40,902 bases of DNA from UBA7396 sp034675265 (lineage in GTDB: Bacteria > Patescibacteriota > Gracilibacteria > BD1-5 > UBA6164). The stretch lies in NCBI GenBank assembly GCA_034675265.1, contig JAUCDK010000007.1, positions 1 to 40,902 on the forward strand, read 5' to 3'. Positions 32,539 through 40,902 of the stretch are shown here, piece after piece. The notes under the pieces are model-generated. The model was given only the letters and a program-made list of their open reading frames with translations. It ran no database searches and was not told the origin of the DNA. Position numbers and translations under genes: made by a program. Every line of letters starts with the position of its first letter. Within the stretch, counting starts at the first letter, position 1.

Positions 32539-33575
32539 TCATACACAAAATGTTTTCACTTTTCAAAAACAAGTCTATTATCAACAAAAATTTTTTCTAC
32601 ATCTGGAAAAATATCTATATGATACCTTTGTACAATATCTTTCGACATCTTTTTTCTATACACTCCATGTTTTTTTCCAAGTGAAAGATGAAATCAAGAA
32701 AGTCTTTCAAAAGCATTGACATCACTTAAAGTATTTTCAAAAGTAATTGCTTTATTGAGTCAAAAACCAAGTTCTCTCATCATAATTTCTCATTCTGCTT
32801 CCTCAATTTTTTCAAGAGTTGGCAAAAGTTCTTTTGGAATATCCTCTTTTTTATAAGAAATAATACTATTTTTTATAGTAATTTTAAACGGTTTTTCCGC
32901 AAAAACTACTTGTAAATCTTCTCACGGAAATGCTTTTACATAGAGTTCTCCATTTACATTTGAAAAATCTTTTGCTTCCGTAAAATTTTCTCAAATTGGA
33001 TAGGTTGCATATCTATTATCTAAAGCAAAATTTCCAGTATTTTGTTTCATATCTTCAAAACCTCAAGATATTCTAAGTTCACTTCCATTTGATCAAATCA
33101 CTTTCAAAGTATTTCCTGCATCAAATGTTTGTTTTAAAAAATTTGATACCTTTTCAAAATAATCTGATTGATAAGAAATAGCCTCTAAATAGGTTTTTGT
33201 TTGAGTAGATTTTATATAAGAAAGATGATTGTGTTCAATACATCCAACATTTTTTTGTTGTAATGAAATACGAATTCTAAAACTTTCCAGTCTAAAATTG
33301 GTTGATTGTACTAAAATTACTGTTGAATATTCTTCCAGCAAAAGTAATTTTTCTTTTAATTCAGCTCCTTTTTCTTCCTGAAAAAGTATAACTTCTGCAT
33401 TTGAATATTCTTGTAAATTTTCAATATATCCTGCTGAAATAAGCTCAGATAACTCTGAATCTGTATCATAAACAAGTACTATTTTTTTTCCTAAAATTTT
33501 AGGATTTTTTAAACTTAAATTTTTTTCTAAAATATCTTTGGTAGCATTCAGTGCAATATCTCTTAATAGTGTCAT
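32535..33575 (-). CDS. M29-like aminopeptidase
   Basis: 346 aa (family ~370-410). The C-terminal half shows the M29/AmpS order: DNRYATYPIGENFTEAKDFS with NVNGELY, then EAEGEIMMRELGFGLN (candidate metal Glu), NAFERLSGFHLSLGKK (Glu and His), GVYRKK (Tyr) and RYHIDIF (His-x-Asp), with IFVDN-x-LV closing. The N-terminal half has the KKIVLVYDTDSELSE Rossmann-like part. It would be a cytoplasmic dinuclear-metal exopeptidase. The match is diverged, so activity is not certain. It ends in the shared terminator; the next minus gene upstream stops two bases before this ATG, so they are likely coupled. Confidence 0.7.
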
Positions 33576-33576
33576 A

Positions 33577-35355
33577 TTATTTTATATTCATTACATTTTT
33601 ATAATCTTGTGAGAAATATCTCAATAATTTTTTGAGTTCTGAAGATGATTTTTTTGTATCAATAGCATACATTAAATTATAAAGAGAAACAGTATAATTT
33701 CTAAATACATCTAAATCCGCCCCAGTAATAGTTCTTTTTGATTTTAAAAGAGCATTTTTCTTTTCATTAAATTTTCCAGAAAGGATAATATAAATTTTTG
33801 CTGCTTTTCCATTTTTTGGAGTGTAATAATTTGGGTGAATATATTTTTGTAATTTTTCAGCATTTTTTATATTTGGATTTGCTAATGCGGTTTTAATGTA
33901 TTCATCATATTGAGCAGCAGCAGAAAGATTTGAGTTTGATGAAGAATTATTTGGAGTATTTGTATTTCCTCAAGTAATTCCTCCATTTCCAGTATTTGAA
34001 CCTACTGATTCTTGTCCGTATGATGGAAGAGTTGAATATTTATCAAAATGAAACATTACCAAAAATGCATTGTTATTATTTGAATTTTTTCTAATCGTAT
34101 TATCAGTCGTAAATACTTCTCCGTTTATAACTGTTCCTAGAGCAATAATAGTATCTCAAGCAAAAACTACATCTTTCATTTGAGTATTTGCTCATCCACT
34201 TTTCCCAAAAGAAGTCCAAAAATATCTTGCTGAAAAATTATTATTTAATGCTTGAAGTGTCCCATCTCAACCATTATAGGTATCTAATTTTTGTCCATTT
34301 ACTAAAATATTTTCTCTATTTGGGAAAGAAGCAGAATTTACTCAAGCAATAACCACATTTCCTGATTTATCAGCAATAATATTTCCATCTTTTACTTTAT
34401 AACTGTTTGCGTCTCCGTTTTGAAGTCTTGAAAGAGAAAAACTTGATCTTTCAATATTTCCATCTTCTGGATTTATTCTTGCAAAATATGCAATATCTGC
34501 GTTATTTATTTGAGAAAGTTGTGTGAAAAAATCTCCTGAATAGTATGTTTGATTTCCTGTTAGAGTTTTTCCATTGTATCTAAAAATAGTATTTGCTCCA
34601 TTTGTTTCTCAAAGAATGTATACTTTTTCATCAGCTCAAAGTGCAAGTTTATAGAGTCTAGTTGCTGCCATATTTTGAGTTAAAGTTTGTGCTTCAAAAC
34701 CAAATAATTCATATCTTGAACTTCCATTATAATCAAATGCTTGTAAAAATGCGACTTGAAGTGAAGTATTATTTACCATTTTTTCATCATATCAAACCAC
34801 AAAAACTCTTCCTGAAATATCATCAAGTAAAATATCTTCTACTGAAGTTCTTGATAATTTTTGTTGAAATCTTAGTACATTATTTGAATCATATAAAAAT
34901 AATTCATTGTTACTATTAAGTAAAAGATAATTTCCTCTTTTATCAACAGACATTTTTACAGCTTGTGGTTTTGTAGTAAGAACATTTCCATTTAAAGTAA
35001 GTATTTGAGTTGAATTTCTTGTAATTGCATAAATCAAATCATTTTTAACTTCAAAATCAATAAGTTCACTATCTAGAACAATTTGACGATAAATTCTTTT
35101 ATTTCCAACATCAAAAATAAATATTTTTCATCTTCCATCTACATTTCCAGAACGAATTATTTCACTTGAATGAAGATAACTTGTGTTAAGTCAAATATAT
35201 AAAACATTTCCATAATATTGAAGTCAAACAGCATTATCAACTCCATTTTCTGATAAATAAGTTGAATGTGAAAGAGTAACATTTTGACCTGCTTGAACAG
35301 AATATGACATCAATCCAAAAAACAAACTCATTGCTAACAAAAATATTTTTTTCAT
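33577..35355 (-). CDS. Secreted beta-propeller-like protein
   Basis: 592 aa. Signal peptide MKKIFLLAMSLFFGLMSYSV(QA). The main part has repeated short strands with turns such as WKIFIFDVGNK, DKRGNYLLLNSNNELFLYDS, VFLQAFDYNGS, VYILGETNGAN and IADKSGNVVIAGVNS, suggesting a beta-propeller (SBBP/PQQ/NHL-like). A Gly/Asn/Ser linker (SVGSNTGNGGITGGNTNTPN) separates a C-terminal helical domain (~residues 480-592, YDEYIKTALANPNIKNAEKL) that resembles the helical tails of other secreted proteins in this window. It precedes the M29-like gene with a two-base gap between stop and start. Function: extracellular binding, inferred. Confidence 0.75.
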
Positions 35356-35429
35356 AACAAAAAAATTAGAAAAGTAAAGTACATTTTCATTATATATATT
35401 TTTGTAAAATACAAAGTAAATATTTTTAT

Positions 35430-36062
35430 TTATTCTTCTAAAAAAGTTAATACTTCGGTAATTTCTTCTTGAATAATAGTATGAGGCATTTGATAAATAA
35501 AAAATACTGGTGAAATTCACATAGTTTGAATATATGCTTTCAGTAAATATGCATCATCTACTGAAATTACCGTATCAAGAGTCCCGTGAGCAATAAATAC
35601 TTTTTTATCAATATATTTTTCTGGAGAAATTTCTAATTTTTTTATTTCATCTGTATATCTTCCACTTAACGCAATAATTCATCAAATATATTCTGGAGAT
35701 TTTCCAAGAAAATAATGTGACATAATCGCTCCTTGACTAAATCAAAGTAAAAAAATATTTTCATTTTTTAGTTGATATGTTTCCACAATATACGCTAAAA
35801 AATCACGAATATATTCATACGATTCTCAAACTTCTTCAGGATTATATTTCGGTCAAACATTGGTATAATTGAGATGATACCAAGCATGTCTTTTATTTCA
35901 TAAATCAAATAATCCATTGAGAGAAAATATATGATAATCTTCTCAAAAATGACTTTCAAGTCAAAATAAATCTTCTTTATTTGAACCAACTCCGTGCAAC
36001 ATAACGATTATTTTTGCATCTTTATTTGGAGAAAGTTTTTTTATATAATCAAAATTTGTCAT
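35430..36062 (-). CDS. Alpha/beta-hydrolase (phospholipase/carboxylesterase type)
   Basis: 210 aa. MLHGVGSNKEDLFGLE (oxyanion region), LLGFSQGAIMSHY (nucleophile Ser109), FIAHGTLDTVI (Asp163) and MPHTI (His194) give the full Ser-Asp-His triad of the abhydrolase_2 family. No signal peptide, so cytoplasmic. It would hydrolyse a small ester. The TGA-coded Gly in the nucleophile elbow (GFSQGA, first Gly coded by TGA) is supporting evidence for the code. The upstream ybaK-type gene stops eight bases before this ATG, so the two form an operon. Confidence 0.9.
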
Positions 36063-36070
36063 ATTTTTTA

Positions 36071-36574
36071 TTAATTTAATATAAGTTCTTCTTCTGTGAG
36101 AGTAAAAAATTTTACTTCATTTTTCATATTTTCATATATTTTTTTCAAATCTTGAGTTTTCACTCTTATCGATTTTGTGCTATCACTTGGGTTAAACATA
36201 AAATATTCATGTTCAAAAATTTCACTATCAACAAATACTGGAACTTCACTATTTTCAAATCAAAATGGTGCAATACTTCCTATAATTCCAAGTCAAAGAG
36301 AAGTAATTTCTTCTTGAGAAGCGAAACGAATATCTTTCGTTCAAAATTCTTTTTTAAATTTTCTTGCTTTGATATCTTTATCTCAAAGTGTCGTTACGAG
36401 ATAAAATTTTCATTTTGCATGAAAAATAATATTTTTACTTCCGACTCATTCAAGTCCAGCCTTTTCTCTCAATTCTTTTGAATGTTCGCAACTGGTTGAA
36501 GGTTCATGCCCAATTTCATCAAATGAAATATTCAAAATTTTTAATATTTCATGTATCTTTTTGTATTGTTCCAT
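36071..36574 (-). CDS. YbaK/ProX-type aminoacyl-tRNA deacylase
   Basis: 167 aa, usual length. MEQYKKIHEILKILNISFDE, EHEPSTSCEHSKELRE-like text (GHEPSTSCEHSKELRE), KNIIFHAKGKFYLVTTLGDK, FASQEEITSLGLGIIGSIAP with G-x-I/V-x-P, VFVDSEIFEHEYFMFNPSDS and the closing IRVKTQDL: the whole YbaK/EbsC/ProRS-INS fold is present. Such proteins hydrolyse mischarged tRNA (Ala- or Cys-tRNA-Pro, and relatives). The start MEQYKK is preferred over an upstream in-frame ATG at 36634 because family proteins begin here. Confidence 0.9.
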
Positions 36575-36648
36575 ATGCTGTAATAAAAGAAATAATATGA
36601 TTACTCTACTCATTTCTAAGAGAAAATCAAGCAAGAGTATTTGAAAAT

Positions 36649-36677
36649 TTGTATTTTCTTTAGTTATATGATAAAAT
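36649..36677 (+). promoter_or_regulatory. Sigma70-type promoter for MshEN-repeat gene
   Basis: TTGTAT (36649-36654), 17-bp spacer, TAAAAT (36672-36677); start expected near 36685, leader ~25 nt to ATG 36710. Confidence 0.55.
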
Positions 36678-36709
36678 GAAAAAGAATTTATTATTTTACT
36701 CTAGAGTAG

Positions 36710-37308
36710 ATGTCAAATGGAAATAATCATCAATGATCTAAAAGAATCTGAGAACTTTTAGTCGAAGAAAAAATAGTCCCCGAAAATATTTTACAACTTG
36801 CACTCAACAAGCAAGTTGAATTAGCAAAAAAATGATTTCAACTTCGTATATGAGAAATACTCATTGGTGCTTGAGTTACTGAAAGACGTACTATTATAAA
36901 TTTTTTAGCAAAGCGTGGAGTCAAACTCAGGCTTGGGGAGATTTTATTTTTATTAGGGATGTTAAATGAGGTACAATATAAAAATATTCAAAAAATACTC
37001 GTAATGGGATATCAAAATCTATTTGAGATATTGCTATTGAATTATGATATATAGAACAAAATACTTTCTATGATTTTCTCGAACAGAGTGGAGTCAGGCT
37101 CAGAGTTGGTGAACAACTCGTAAAAGAAAATATCATTTCTCAAAAAATGCTCCATATGATTTTAGAGGAACAAAAAAATAATCCCGCATATCAAGGAAAA
37201 AAGCTTTTAGATATTTTACTCTCAATGAGAATCATCACACAACAACAACACGATAAATATTCAGGAAAATTATGGGATAGCGGAGGTATAGATTTTACTT
37301 TTGAATAA
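36710..37308 (+). CDS. MshEN-repeat (T2SSE_N-like) protein, split by a -1 frameshift
   Basis: Read in frame 36710 the protein stops at TAG 37052-37054 after 114 aa. Shifting by -1 at the A6 run (36990-36995, reading CAA AAA then AAT) continues to TAA 37306-37308, about 199 aa in all. Six tandem units of the form (R/K)-L/I-x-G-E/D-x-L...G-x-I/V are visible, such as KRIGELLVEEKIVPE, LRIGEILIGAGVTE, LRLGEILFLLGMLNE, SIGDIAIELGYIEQ and LRVGEQLVKENIIS, as in the MshEN/GspE N-terminal domains that bind c-di-GMP or partner proteins. The ATPase domain is absent. The downstream frame keeps the repeat in step, so the shift is either a recent mutation, a sequence error or real recoding. Confidence 0.65.
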
Positions 37309-37309
37309 T

Positions 37310-37338
37310 AAAAAAACTACCTTTTAGGTAGTTTTTTA
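37310..37338. terminator. Bidirectional terminator
   Basis: AAAAAACTACCT, TTT loop, AGGTAGTTTTTT between the convergent MshEN-repeat and aspS genes. Confidence 0.9.
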
Positions 37339-39123
37339 TTATTCTTCGTCTTTTTTTACTACTTGAATATGAAGTTCTTGTAATTGTTCATCATCAACAA
37401 TTGCAGGAGCATTCATCATCAAATCTTGTGCTCTTCCTGCTTTTGGGAAAGCGTATACTTCTCTAATATTTGGTTCATCAGTTAAAATCATCATAAATCT
37501 ATCCATTCCGATAGCAAAACCTCAATGTGGAGGAACTCCGTATTGAAATGCTTCATACATAGCACCAAATTTATTAATAACTTCTTCTTTACTTCTTCCT
37601 ACTGCTTCAAAAGCTTTTACCAAAACTTCTACATCATAGTTACGAATTGAACCTGATAAAATTTCATATCCATTACAAGCTAAATCGTATTGATTTGCTT
37701 TCATTGATAATAAATCTCATTTTTCAAAAGCTTCTAATCATCCAATTGGCATAGAAAATGGATTATGAGCAAAATCTATTTTTCCTGATGCTTCATCTTG
37801 TTCAAACATTGGGAAATCAATAATCCAGCAAAGTGCTAATTTTTTTGGATCAGCTAAACTAAATTTATCTCTTAAAGCAAGTCTTACTTTGTTTAAAATT
37901 CCAACTGCTCTTTTAAATTCATCAGCTGAGAAGAATATGATATCTCCATTTTTTGGTTGTAATCTTGCTTCTAATTCTGCAATTTCTGATTCAGACATAA
38001 ATTTTAGAATTGGTGATTTTTTCCCACCTTCTTCATTTTCATCATAAATAATATATGCAAGTCCTCTTGCTCATTCTTTTTTTGCAACTTCTGTAAGATC
38101 ATCAATATCTTTTCTTGACATTGTTTGCCCTTCTAATTTAATTGCTTTAATTACTCAACCAGTTTCACAAACTGTTTTGAAAACTGAAAAGTCTGTATTT
38201 GTAAAAATATCTGTTAAATCAACAAATCTCATTCCAAATCTTAGATCTGGTTTATCTGAACCATAATTTTCTAAAGCTTCGTCATAACTCATTGTATAGA
38301 ATTTATCATCCATAATTGTTTTGTCTGATAAATTTTTTGATGAATCTCTAATATAACTTTCAACCACTTTAAACACATCTTCTCTATGAATGAAACTCAT
38401 TTCACAATCTACTTGATAAAATTCACAAGCATGTCTATCAGCTCTTGGATCTTCATCTCTGAAACAAGGTGCTATTTGAAAATATTTATCAATTCCACCA
38501 ACCATTAATAATTGTTTATATTGTTGTGGAGCTTGTGGAAGTGCATAAAATTTTCCTGGATGTAATCTTGAAGGAATTAAGAAATCTCTTGCTCCTTCTG
38601 GTGAAGACACAGTAAAAAGTGGAGTTTGTACTTCAATAAATTCATTGTCATAAAACCAATTTCTTGTAAAGTTTAATAATTTTGATCTGAATAATACATT
38701 GTTTAAAACTTTTTTTCTTCTTAGGTCAATAAATCTATGTTTATATCTGATTTCTTCATTTGATTGTACTCCAAAATCATCAAGTTCAAATGGAGGAGTT
38801 TTTGATTTTGAAAGTATTTTTGTTTCTTTTACAATAATTTCAATATCTCAAGTATTTAAGTTTGTATTTGCTTGTCCATCTGGTCTTGATCTTACAGCTC
38901 CAGTAACTTGGATAACAAATTCACTTCTGAATTCATTTGCAGTTGCGTGTGCAGTCGCATCAAATTCTGGATCAAATACTACTTGAGTCAGTCCATATCT
39001 ATCTCTTAAATCTATAAAAATAATTCATCCGTGGTCTCTTCTATTTGATACCCAACCTGATAAAGTTACTTCTTCTCAAACATTTTTGAGCGTAAGTTCG
39101 TTACATGTATGTGTTCTTAACAT
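37339..39123 (-). CDS. aspS: Aspartyl-tRNA synthetase
   Basis: 594 aa, normal for bacterial AspRS. N-terminal OB-fold anticodon-binding domain (THTCNELTLKNVGEEVTLSG, GIIFIDLRDRYGLTQVVF), class II core with motif 1 (FYDNEFIEVQTPLF), motif 2 (YFQIAPCFRDEDPRADRH, FYQVDCEMSF), the bacterial GAD insertion (around KFMSESEIAELEAR) and motif 3 (CGFAIGMDRFMMILTDEPNI). It charges tRNA-Asp. A long leader (about 210 nt) with a T-box-like antiterminator/terminator lies between its promoter and the ATG, so it is probably controlled by uncharged tRNA-Asp. Confidence 0.97.
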
Positions 39124-39143
39124 AAATATAAAATTTAAAAAAT

Positions 39144-39338
39144 AAAAAAAGTACAAAAATTTTCTTTTTAGAATTTTTTGTACTTTCGGTTCAAAATTAC
39201 TTTGAAAGGTGCCACCGAAAATTGTTGCTTAATTTATATTATTTTAACGAAGTATTTCAACTTCGCAAGGCTCTACTAAGACTGAAAGTCTGTTCTTCCT
39301 TGAGCTTGCAGGTGTTTTCTGCTCAAACGCTGTTGAAA
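39144..39338 (-). promoter_or_regulatory. Candidate T-box leader of aspS
   Basis: All on the minus strand. Near the 3' end is GGTGGCACC, matching the T-box core GGUGGNACC. It sits in an antiterminator-like fold: TTTCGG (39220-39215), bulge TGGCACC (39214-39208), hairpin TTCAAA/TTTGAA (39206-39201 / 39195-39190), closing CCGAAA (39189-39184). The competing terminator pairs AAAGTACAAAAA... (39186-39171) with ...TTTTTGTACTTT (39164-39148), followed by seven T; it shares 39184-39186 with the antiterminator. UGGC can pair with the GCCA end of tRNA-Asp (discriminator G73). A basal stem TTTCAAC/GTTGAAA begins almost at the predicted transcript start. I could not identify a clear specifier loop; a GAC triplet exists but its structural setting is unclear. 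Confidence 0.6.
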
Positions 39339-39341
39339 GTA

Positions 39342-39368
39342 ATTATAAATATTTTAGAGAAAAATCAA
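39342..39368 (-). promoter_or_regulatory. Promoter of the aspS leader
   Basis: Minus-strand TTGATT (39368-39363), 15-bp spacer, TATAAT (39347-39342). A start around 39335-39336 coincides with the first leader helix. Confidence 0.55.
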
Positions 39369-39395
39369 GTTTTATTGTGAAGAGGTTTTATTTTT

Positions 39396-39423
39396 TTGCA
39401 ATTTTTAGGAAAGTAAATAAAAT
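39396..39423 (+). promoter_or_regulatory. Promoter of the structured RNA at 39430
   Basis: TTGCAA (39396-39401), 16-bp spacer, TAAAAT (39418-39423). The predicted start, about 39430, is exactly where the first long helix begins. Confidence 0.5.
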
Positions 39424-39429
39424 AATCAG

Positions 39430-39579
39430 TGCCAAATTATTCATTTATTTTATGATACCTATTTTATTGTTTGTTTATTCAAGGCTATATTGGAGTAATT
39501 ATCCTCTCCATCTTCCTTGAATAAATAGGGGTAAGATAGATGAATAGTTTGGCGACTTTCGGATAATTACTCCTTTTTT
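39430..39579 (+). ncRNA. Unrecognised structured RNA / attenuator with crossing helices
   Basis: Three long complementary pairs. C: 39431-39444 with 39540-39553 (14 bp, one G-U). A: 39474-39484 with 39515-39525 (11 perfect bp, extendable by three pairs including two G-U). B: 39492-39504 with 39561-39573 (13 perfect bp), followed by six T. The order is C, A, B, A', C', B', so B crosses A and C: either a pseudoknot or two mutually exclusive folds, with B/B' a terminator and A+C an antiterminator. TACC (39456-39459)/GGTA (39530-39533) gives a fourth helix inside C. It has its own promoter and lies ~80 bases upstream of a pilin-like gene. I see no match to riboswitch, 6S, SRP, tmRNA or RNase P RNA signatures. 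Confidence 0.6.
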
Positions 39580-39658
39580 AGTTCTAAAAAATATCCAAAC
39601 TATTTTTATAACAAAGATTGAGTAATGAAAGAGTATTTTATTATTTCATGTTCTAATT

Positions 39659-40902
39659 ATGAAAAAATTTGCAAAAAAAATGAGTTATAGTAATATATCC
39701 ACATTATTACATAATAACCTTTCTCATATGAATATACTCAAAATAAAAACTCAATCTTTAAAAAAATCTAAACTTAAAACTGTTGGATTTACTCTCGTTG
39801 AACTCATTATTGTCATTACTATTCTAGCAATATTAGCAACTATCGCTTTTATTTCTTTTAAAAACTATTCCTCAAATGCTAGAGATGGAAATAGAATGGC
39901 TACTCTCAAAAATATTGAAACTTGACTCCTCTTATTTCAAACGAAAACTTCTTCTCTACCATCTCCGGAAAATTATATCAACATCATTTGAAGTGGATCT
40001 TCTCTTCTTTCTAAACAAGGATATATCTGAAAAAATATTACTTCTCAAATTCGTTTAAATACTGATGTCTTTGATCCTAAAGATAATACTCAATACTTAT
40101 ATTCTACTAATTGAGCAAATTCAAAATATCAACTTTGAACTTATTTAGAAGAACAAAATTTACTATCTTATTTTCCTCAAACTTATGCGAATATTGATTA
40201 TTCAAAAAGATTCTTTTATACTATCTGAAATCCTGTTTGAATTATTCTAGATGAACATAATTCTCCTCTATCTATTACTACTGATTTAATTTTAGATGAA
40301 AATAATACAAATTTTAAAGTTCATTTCTCAAATGATTCAAGTTCTGGAAGTGTCTCTTGAACTGGATGAAGTTTAATTGAAAAAATAACTGAATATCAAA
40401 AAGATACTTCTATTCCTGTTATGCAAAATAATTGTTCTTTTTCAGGAGCAACTATACTTCATTGAAATCCTATCACTCTTTATAAGTTAGAATCTATTGA
40501 TAAATTTGATAGTATTAATACTTGTGAAAATAATAGTTTAGAAAGAGTTTGTAATAACTGAGTTTTATCTGGTGGCTCAGAATATACATATTCAAGTTGT
40601 GTGAAGTGAGAAATAAGTAATTGTTCTGCAAGTGGAAGTTATGTTTATAACTGACATACTTATAATATTCCTGCTTTTAATCATAATTCTAGTACGGGTA
40701 CTTTAATTTCTGCTTCTATATCTGAAAATAATGGGACTTTCTCATATACTTTAGACAGTATTTCTTGTAATGATTGAAGTCTTATTAATCCTTCTGAAGC
40801 TTCTACTCCTACTTTAATCAGTTGTAATAGCTGATATTGAGCAAATTGAAATAGTTGTAATTTGAGTCAAAATTGAATGTGTAATAATTCTGTTGTCCTA
40901 TG
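39659..40902 (+). CDS. Second large type IV pilin-like protein, 3' end missing
   Basis: Open to the window end (414 complete codons). A long basic leader (43 aa from this ATG; in-frame ATGs at 39680 and 39728 shorten it) ends in KTVG, followed by FTLVELIIVITILAILATIA with Phe+1/Glu+5, the class III prepilin signature, then NARDGNRMATLKNIETG. It is nearly identical in protein to the N-terminus of the 25857-28310 protein, but the DNA is diverged, so the paralogues are old. The ectodomain is different: Ser/Thr-rich, then Cys-rich (CENNSLERVCNNG, SSCVKGEISNC, ISCNSGYGANGNSCN), the last recalling the C-N-x-G-F/Y repeats of the 2200-5106 surface protein. Probably another adhesive minor pilin. Control by the RNA at 39430 is possible. 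Confidence 0.85.

Larger units (their letters stand above)
39124..39658. other. 535-base intergenic region with divergent regulatory RNAs
   Basis: This is the only gap above 300 bases in the window. It holds the aspS leader and promoter (minus strand, 39124-39368), a promoter pair facing apart (39342-39423), the structured RNA (39430-39579) and about 80 bases of A/T-rich leader before the pilin-like ATG, where no further element is seen. No tRNA or open reading frame of note was found in it. Confidence 0.8.

Noticed and set aside
36710..37054. Complete 114-aa protein ending at TAG
   Set aside because: It would stop in mid-repeat, and the -1 frame continues the same repeat pattern for a further ~85 residues.
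39200..39345. SRP RNA or RNase P RNA on the minus strand
   Set aside because: GGAAG resembles part of the SRP tetraloop, but the paired symmetric loops are missing; no GAGGAAAGUCC-type RNase P core is present.
1..40902. CRISPR arrays, insertion sequences or transposases
   Set aside because: No regularly spaced direct repeats and no transposase motifs were seen; the short palindromes between genes are terminators.
1..40902. Pervasive pseudogenisation from frequent TGA stops
   Set aside because: TAA/TAG-bounded frames give full-length proteins with intact catalytic motifs, so TGA is a sense codon rather than a sign of decay.

Overview
Organism. The window is AT-rich and cannot be read with the standard code. 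Every long gene is full of in-frame TGA, while TAA and TAG still end genes at sensible places. TGA falls on glycine positions (Walker A G-x-G-K-S/T motifs, the GFSQGA nucleophile elbow, a 15-glycine linker that mixes TGA, GGA and GGT), so UGA = Gly. The arginine codons CGA and CGG occur in frame only four times that I found. Two of these sit exactly on a family-conserved tryptophan (R-x-x-W-G-A of Amidase_2/PGRP; the W of the CBM2 W-x-T/G-G motif). UGA=Gly together with CGA/CGG=Trp points to Absconditabacteria (SR1, order Absconditabacterales). Gracilibacteria share the UGA change, so the assignment rests mainly on the CGG codons. All coordinates below use TAA/TAG as the only stops.

Layout. 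1-5106: a plus-strand run of four exported or anchored surface proteins. 5147-6575: a minus-strand operon of small heat-shock protein, YtxH-like protein and a secreted Cys-containing protein. 6684-7835: PilC-type pilus platform protein. 7863-10307: RluA-type pseudouridine synthase, a small helical protein, a RecO-like protein and a membrane protein with a conserved Cys region. 10450-13719: a VirD4/TraG-like ATPase and a coiled-coil protein. 13733-15984: a hypothetical protein, an SPL-like radical SAM protein and, divergently, an A-type Fe-S carrier. 16003-17220: a secreted N-acetylmuramoyl-L-alanine amidase. 17368-20885: a DNA-binding PD-(D/E)XK protein followed by a UvrD-like helicase carrying a related nuclease insertion. 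20898-24035: TrpRS, two small membrane proteins and an HD phosphohydrolase. 24081-25824: a GT4 glycosyltransferase and HrcA. 25857-28310: a very large type IV pilin-like protein. 28507-29723: SRPBCC protein, VOC protein and thioredoxin. 29867-32504: a GH12+CBM2 secreted glycosidase and a secreted protein. 32535-36574: M29-like peptidase, secreted propeller-like protein, alpha/beta hydrolase and YbaK deacylase. 36710-37308: a MshEN-repeat protein broken by a -1 shift. 37339-39123: AspRS. 39124-39658: a long intergenic region with two structured RNAs. 39659-end: a second pilin-like protein, cut by the window edge.

How it fits together. The window shows a small-genome, surface-active bacterium. 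It has a type IV pilus-like apparatus (PilC, two divergent prepilin-like proteins, a MshEN-repeat protein), several secreted adhesin-like proteins, and secreted enzymes for peptidoglycan and beta-glucan. Most convergent gene pairs share one bidirectional A-tract/hairpin/T-tract terminator, with the stop codon of the minus gene inside or touching it.

Most interesting region: 39124-39658. On the minus strand the aspS leader carries what looks like a T-box antiterminator/terminator pair whose UGGC matches the GCCA end of tRNA-Asp. On the plus strand a separate ~150-nt RNA with its own promoter has three long helices, one of which crosses the other two, and ends in a U-tract. I do not recognise it.
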